Assembly (NCBI RefSeq): GCF_948948975.1
Contig: NZ_CARBVX010000012.1
Coordinates: 1 to 63,690 of the forward strand
DNA from: an uncultured Lactobacillus sp.
Lineage (GTDB): Bacteria > Bacillota > Bacilli > Lactobacillales > Lactobacillaceae
Direction of reading: 5' to 3'
Length of the DNA stretch: 63,690 nucleotides
The position numbers were made by a program, and so were the translations under genes. Position 1 is the stretch's first letter. The number at the start of each line of letters is the position of its first letter. Of the stretch, positions 59,647 through 63,690 are shown piece by piece. The notes under the pieces are model-generated. The model was not told the origin of the DNA and made no database searches. It saw only the letters and a list, made by a program, of their open reading frames with translations.

Positions 59647-61158
59647 TTATTTAGCTTCTCCACCTCCTAATTTTATTCGTTTATCTGTAACCTGACTAAT
59701 AAAATACTTATCATGTTCAATTAATAGCATTGCTGGTTGTTCTTTTCTTAACATGTTAATTAATTGATTCTGATTAAATACGTCTAAATAATTAGCTGGC
59801 TCATCCCATAAATATATATCTGCTTCTTCCACCAATGATTTGGCAATCGCTACCCTTTTTTGCTGTCCCATACTCATTTCTTCAATTTTTGTGGTGAAGC
59901 TTTCTCTCGGAAAACCCATTCTTCTAAGAACATTTAATAAATTTTCATAAGATATTTTTTCTTTTTCTGCAAATCTAGATAAAGTACCAGAATATTCAAT
60001 AAAATTTTGTGGTAAATATGATATCTTCAAGCCATTAACAATATCAAGCTTTCCTAGAGAAATCATATTTTTGTCTGGTTTTAAAATATTTTTCAAAAAT
60101 GTAGATTTGCCAGATCCATTTTTTCCTTCTAGTGCTACAATCCCATGATTTTCAATCGTTAAATTTAAATCTTCAAACAATTTCTTATTTTGGACTGTAA
60201 GATCTAAATGCTGCGCTTCTAATAGAGTTCGATGATAGTTGGGATGAAAGTTCATTTCCAATTCAGGAATAGACTCAATATTTGTCATTAAGCCTTTTTT
60301 ATCTTGAATACTCTTATCCATTCTTCTTTCAAGATTCTTCGACCTTTTCATTATTTTAGCTGCTTTATGACTAAAGAATCCCTTATTAATGAATGCATGG
60401 ATTTCATTTTTATGAGCGCTTGCTTTTTTATTGTTTTCTGATTGAAGAGAATATCCTTTTACTCGCTTTCTACTTTCGTTCAAACTTCTAATTTGACCTT
60501 GAAGTTTTTCATTCTTACCTTGATTAAATTTATCCCGCTTTGTCTTTGTATCTTCATAACTGGCAAAATTTCCCTGATACAAATGAATTTCGGTATTTTC
60601 AATTGCTAAGATATGATTTGTTACTTGATTTAAGAAAGCACGATCGTGACTCACCACAATGTAGCCATTAGAATGTCGTTGTAAATAGGCTATAACCTGC
60701 ATTCTGGAGTCTTCATCTAAATGATTAGTGGGCTCATCAATTAAAGGAAAACCATTTTTATTAATAAAGGATAATGCCAACAAAATCTTAGTCTGTTCTC
60801 CACCACTTAAAGAATTAAAAGGCTGCCAAATAAGTTCAGGATCAACTTTCATTAAATTTAATTCACGCTCAAGCTCCCACTGTTCAAATGAAACTTGTTC
60901 TTGCAGCGCATATAAAGTTAATTGTTTTTTATCATTAACAGTAAGCGGAAAATAGTTAAATTCAAGTTTAGCTTGTATCTTTCCTGTTCCCCTTAAATTA
61001 CCTCGTAAAAGATTTAAGAAGGTTGTCTTTCCCCTTCCGTTTCTTCCTACTAAACCTAATTTCCAACTACTATCCAAGTCTAAACTTAAATTATTAAATA
61101 TATTATCTGAGCTATCTGGATATTTAAAAGAAAGATTTGAAATATTAATATTACTCAT
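59647..61158 (-). CDS. ABC-F protein, ribosomal protection type (Lsa/Vga-like)
   Basis: The ATG at 61158 is chosen (503 residues); GAGGTGAT precedes it and overlaps the GTG at 61167. Two ABC domains carry GRNGRGKTTFL and NSLSGGEQTKI, then GKNGSGKSTFL and MSMGQQKRVAI. The linker of about 80 residues between them (KGFFSHKAAKIMKRSKN) is the antibiotic-resistance arm. The first Walker B reads FPLIDEPTNHLD and the second WDEPANYLD. No membrane part exists. Such proteins push antibiotics from the ribosome; the drug is unknown here. The leader looks like an attenuator. Confidence 0.85.
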   Translation of the reverse strand: MSNINISNLSFKYPDSSDNIFNNLSLDLDSSWKLGLVGRNGRGKTTFLNLLRGNLRGTGKIQAKLEFNYFPLTVNDKKQLTLYALQEQVSFEQWELERELNLMKVDPELIWQPFNSLSGGEQTKILLALSFINKNGFPLIDEPTNHLDEDSRMQVIAYLQRHSNGYIVVSHDRAFLNQVTNHILAIENTEIHLYQGNFASYEDTKTKRDKFNQGKNEKLQGQIRSLNESRKRVKGYSLQSENNKKASAHKNEIHAFINKGFFSHKAAKIMKRSKNLERRMDKSIQDKKGLMTNIESIPELEMNFHPNYHRTLLEAQHLDLTVQNKKLFEDLNLTIENHGIVALEGKNGSGKSTFLKNILKPDKNMISLGKLDIVNGLKISYLPQNFIEYSGTLSRFAEKEKISYENLLNVLRRMGFPRESFTTKIEEMSMGQQKRVAIAKSLVEEADIYLWDEPANYLDVFNQNQLINMLRKEQPAMLLIEHDKYFISQVTDKRIKLGGGEAK

Positions 61159-61168
61159 ATTAATCACC

Positions 61169-61240
61169 TCACGAAAAAAGCCTACACTTTTGACAAGTGT
61201 AGACTTTCTCCTCGCTAAGCAATAATAAAGAAGATCCCAT
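61169..61240 (-). CDS. Possible leader ORF overlapping the attenuator
   Basis: A 23-codon frame begins ATG GGA TCT TCT and ends at TGA 61171-61169, reading through the terminator stem. Its ribosome site is poor. It might be translated to alter the fold, but the three-codon ORF further upstream (61267-61256) has the better site. Confidence 0.3.
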   Translation of the reverse strand: MGSSLLLLSEEKVYTCQKCRLFS

Positions 61241-61277
61241 CTACGTTCAATCTTGTCAAAAGTGCACAGTTGTCCTT
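61180..61277 (-). promoter_or_regulatory. Attenuator leader of the ABC-F gene with a three-codon upstream ORF
   Basis: A terminator (AGTCTACACTT with AAGTGTAGGCT plus T-run, 61206-61174) lies just before the start. The 13 bases CACTTTTGACAAG upstream (61264-61252 on the minus strand) are exactly complementary to CTTGTCAAAAGTG in the terminator, giving a rival fold. AAGGA (61277-61273), five bases, then GTG CAC TTT TGA (61267-61256) is a three-codon ORF at the very start of that rival arm. A promoter TTGCAA-18-TAATAA lies at 61322-61293. Ribosome stalling at the tiny ORF could open the terminator. Confidence 0.65.
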
Positions 61278-61417
61278 ATAAAAGAAAAATAATTATTAAA
61301 ATTCAACTATGCTATTTTGCAAGATTAAAAACGCAAGGGCGTAACCTTCTTTCAAATATTAAATTTCAATTGATAGAAATATTCTATCACATAGATTATA
61401 TAAAAGTAACCCTAAAA

Positions 61418-62356
61418 TTAGTTTTTCAATTTATAAAAATATTGTTTAATATCACGCTTATCCTGATCTAATTGATGTGAAAGATCTTCTATGCCAGAAA
61501 ATTTTTTGTTTTTACGAATAAATTTATACCAGGCTAAAGTGAGCGGCTTACCATAGGCTTCTTCATTAAAATCAAAAATATTAGTTTCAATTGTTAAACC
61601 ATGATTTGTTTTGAAAGTTTCATTGTAGCCCACGCTAGTCATAGCATCATGCCATTTTCCATTTATCTTTGCTCTAGTTGCATAAACTCCCTCAGCCGGT
61701 AAAACTTTAGAGTCAGAGATTTCAAGATTAGCAGTTGGAAAGCCAATTTTATGTCCACGTCTGAAACCGTGAACAATAACACCAGAAGTTTCATAAGCCT
61801 GGCCAAGTAACTCAGCTGCTAATTCAACGTTTCCATGCTGAATAGCTTTTCTAATATAGGTAGAGCCTACTTTTATTTTATCTATTGCTTGTTTTGGCTC
61901 CACTACAATTTTAAATCTATCTTTAGCAAACTTAGGAAAATTTTCTACATTAGCAATATCTTTGGGGCCATAAGTATAATCAAAACCCACTACTACTGTA
62001 TCAGCCTTGAGTTTCATTACCACCTGATCAACAAAATCTTGAGGTGAAAGTTGGCTAAATTCTTTAGTAAATTTAATAATGACTAAGTAATCTACTCCCA
62101 ACTTCTCCATTTTATGCTCTTTTTCTCGCTCAGTTTCTAAATAGACAAATTTATGATCGTTGTTATAAATTTCTTTAGGATGTTTATCAAAAGTCATTAC
62201 CATCAATGGTAAGTTCTTTTGTTCTGCTATGAGCTTGGCATCTTTAATGAGTTTTTGATGTCCGATATGCACCCCATCAAAAAAACCTAGCGTTAAGATT
62301 ACCTTTTTAGTCGTGATAGGTGCAAAAATAGGATAATCTAAGGTTATTACTTTCAT
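61418..62356 (-). CDS. ribF: Riboflavin kinase / FAD synthetase
   Basis: The 312-residue enzyme has the FAD synthetase half (VILTLGFFDGVHIGHQKLIK, VVVGFDYTYGP) and the flavokinase half (GFPTANLEIS, PAEGVYATRAKI). It makes FMN and FAD. It lies downstream of truB with 12 bases between, the usual Firmicute order. Confidence 0.95.
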   Translation of the reverse strand: MKVITLDYPIFAPITTKKVILTLGFFDGVHIGHQKLIKDAKLIAEQKNLPLMVMTFDKHPKEIYNNDHKFVYLETEREKEHKMEKLGVDYLVIIKFTKEFSQLSPQDFVDQVVMKLKADTVVVGFDYTYGPKDIANVENFPKFAKDRFKIVVEPKQAIDKIKVGSTYIRKAIQHGNVELAAELLGQAYETSGVIVHGFRRGHKIGFPTANLEISDSKVLPAEGVYATRAKINGKWHDAMTSVGYNETFKTNHGLTIETNIFDFNEEAYGKPLTLAWYKFIRKNKKFSGIEDLSHQLDQDKRDIKQYFYKLKN

Positions 62357-62368
62357 TTTTTACTCTCA

Positions 62369-63262
62369 CTATTCATTTTTTAAAAGCATCATTTCAGGAC
62401 GATAAATTTTACCTTGTCGTTGATAAATAGCCTTTATATGTCCATTATAAACCAAAGCCACCTTAGCATAACTGGTATTCAATTTAATGCTTGCTCCATT
62501 TGAAACTCTTTTAAATTGATCTGGCGATATTTGAAGCTGGGGTAAATCTACAAAAAAGCTATCAATTGGTTGGAGCCATTTTTCAGGATACTCTATTTCT
62601 TTTTCAATAGTTTCTAACTCTACCGCTTGACTTAAATCAAAACCTGAACTGCTAGTTCTAGTAAGACTGGTCATCACAGCCGGAACTCCCAATTCCTCTC
62701 CCAAATCATTTACTAGAGACCTTACATAGGTTCCTTTAGAACAGCGAATGGCGAAATTAAAACTTTCTGTTTTTTCTAGTGGATCATATTCTGGATCTTG
62801 AGTTAATTCATAATTATAGATGCTTACTTTTCTTTTTGGACGCTCTACCGGAATATTTTCTCGAGCATATTCATAAAGTCTTTTACCATTAACACGGACA
62901 GCAGAATATATTGGAGGAACTTGATCAATCTTTCCAGTAAGTTTCTTCATTCCACTAATAATTTCATCACTTGTAAATGGAGTAACTATCTTTTCTTCTG
63001 CAGTGGTTGTTCCATCTAAATCATAACTATCAGTTGCTCTCCCAAACATTCCACTTCCAATATATGACTTTGGCTTTTCATGCATCAATTCAATCAACTT
63101 TGTAGCTTGACCAATTGCAATTGGTAATACCCCATTTACTTCTGGATCGAGCGTACCTGCATGTCCAATTTTTCTAATTTGTAAAATTTTTCGTAATTTA
63201 TAAACACAGTCACTACTTGTTACTCCGCGTGGCTTATTTACTACTACAATTCCATTTAGCAT
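62369..63262 (-). CDS. truB: tRNA pseudouridine(55) synthase
   Basis: The ATG at 63262 is chosen (297 residues), with GGAGATTAA upstream; a longer frame from 63307 would read through the terminator. The catalytic Asp lies in KIGHAGTLDPEVNGVLPIAI, and GSGMFGRATDSYDLDGT and SKGTYVRSLVNDLG follow. It modifies U55 in tRNA T-loops. Confidence 0.95.
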   Translation of the reverse strand: MLNGIVVVNKPRGVTSSDCVYKLRKILQIRKIGHAGTLDPEVNGVLPIAIGQATKLIELMHEKPKSYIGSGMFGRATDSYDLDGTTTAEEKIVTPFTSDEIISGMKKLTGKIDQVPPIYSAVRVNGKRLYEYARENIPVERPKRKVSIYNYELTQDPEYDPLEKTESFNFAIRCSKGTYVRSLVNDLGEELGVPAVMTSLTRTSSSGFDLSQAVELETIEKEIEYPEKWLQPIDSFFVDLPQLQISPDQFKRVSNGASIKLNTSYAKVALVYNGHIKAIYQRQGKIYRPEMMLLKNE

Positions 63263-63280
63263 ATTTAATCTCCAAAAATA

Positions 63281-63304
63281 AAAGACGCCTTTCGGCGTCT
63301 TTTT
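63281..63304. terminator. Hairpin between rbfA and truB
   Basis: AAAGACGCC, four-base loop, GGCGTCTTT: a 9-bp stem with A-run and T-run. It lies between the rbfA stop and the truB ribosome site and likely ends part of the rbfA transcripts. Confidence 0.75.
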
Positions 63305-63307
63305 CAT

Positions 63308-63679
63308 TTATTTATTTTTATTCTCACGTTCTTGATCTTGCTTCTTGACTTGGTTAATTAATTTATCAATCTTAGAGCCGTAAGCAACAGAAGTATCACG
63401 CTTAAAAATCAACTCAGGAACCTTGTAAACAGTTAAAGTTTGACCAAGCAAGTGACGCATCATACCTTTTGCTTTATCGAGTCCTTCAGCTACTTCTTTT
63501 TCCTTTGCTGGATCATCTGTCAACATACTGTAATAAACAGTCGCATATGATAAATCATTTGTACATTCTACAGCTGTGATAGTGACATCATTTAAACGTG
63601 GATCACGAATATTTTTACGTAATATCTTTGTCAATTCACGTAAAATTTCGCCTTCTACACGACCAATTCTATGTTTCAT
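63308..63679 (-). CDS. rbfA: Ribosome-binding factor A
   Basis: The 123-residue protein has the RbfA shape (HRIGRVEGEILRELTKILRK, VTITAVECTNDLSYATVYYS, LTVYKVPELIFKRDTSVAYG). It matures the 30S subunit in the cold. Its start is complete at 63679. It is followed by truB; infB would be expected just upstream, outside the window. Confidence 0.95.
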   Translation of the reverse strand: MKHRIGRVEGEILRELTKILRKNIRDPRLNDVTITAVECTNDLSYATVYYSMLTDDPAKEKEVAEGLDKAKGMMRHLLGQTLTVYKVPELIFKRDTSVAYGSKIDKLINQVKKQDQERENKNK

Positions 63680-63690
63680 AATTAAGCTCC

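Overview
The window is low-GC Firmicute DNA that looks like a Lactobacillus of the johnsonii/gasseri type. The host genes read closest to that group, and the first 38 kb is a temperate siphovirus of the pac-type, Sfi11-like kind known from L. johnsonii. This assignment rests on remembered protein resemblance and was not checked by a search.

Positions 1 to about 38,260 are the prophage. The left end, with the lysis genes and the other attachment site, lies outside the window. On the minus strand the late genes run from right to left: terminase, portal, a Prp-type protease, minor head protein, scaffold, capsid, connectors, major tail protein, frameshifted tail chaperones, tape measure and tail-tip proteins (18.3 kb down to 1). 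Before packaging sits an accessory block (18.5-21.1 kb) and an RNA-rich stretch with a tRNA-Glu and tRNA-like hairpins (21.1-21.9 kb). The early region (22-31.8 kb, minus) holds ArpU, RusA, a methyltransferase, a replication protein with iteron-like repeats, ERF, DUF1351 and many tiny ORFs. It is interrupted by two plus-strand genes. The switch (31.8-33.0 kb) has a Cro-like gene, operators, a CI-like repressor and an ImmA peptidase.

From 33.3 to 36.9 kb lies a lysogeny island on the plus strand. It carries an Abi_2 (AbiD/F) protein behind a terminated structured RNA, an exported protein, a zinc-ribbon protein, a candidate type I toxin-antitoxin locus and a PemK-like protein with a coiled-coil insertion. 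Two opposed structured RNAs follow, then the integrase, which abuts tRNA-Ser(CGA), the probable attachment site.

Positions 38.4-63.7 kb are chromosome: a LysR regulator divergent from a P-type H+-ATPase, an MFS sugar transporter with cre and LacI-type operators, folA-thyA, cardiolipin synthase, an amino-acid permease, apt, recJ, a class A sortase, lepA, hrcA-grpE-dnaK-dnaJ behind two CIRCE elements, a GyrI-like protein, an ABC-F protein behind an attenuator leader, ribF, truB and rbfA.

The strongest new idea is a phage-encoded Prp protease sitting beside three structural proteins (scaffold, capsid, major tail) that share an L27-like N-terminal LxLQRFA cleavage motif. Other leads are the RNA-controlled Abi gene, the tiny hydrophobic peptide locus, tRNA-like minihelices, and the three-codon leader peptide before the ABC-F gene.
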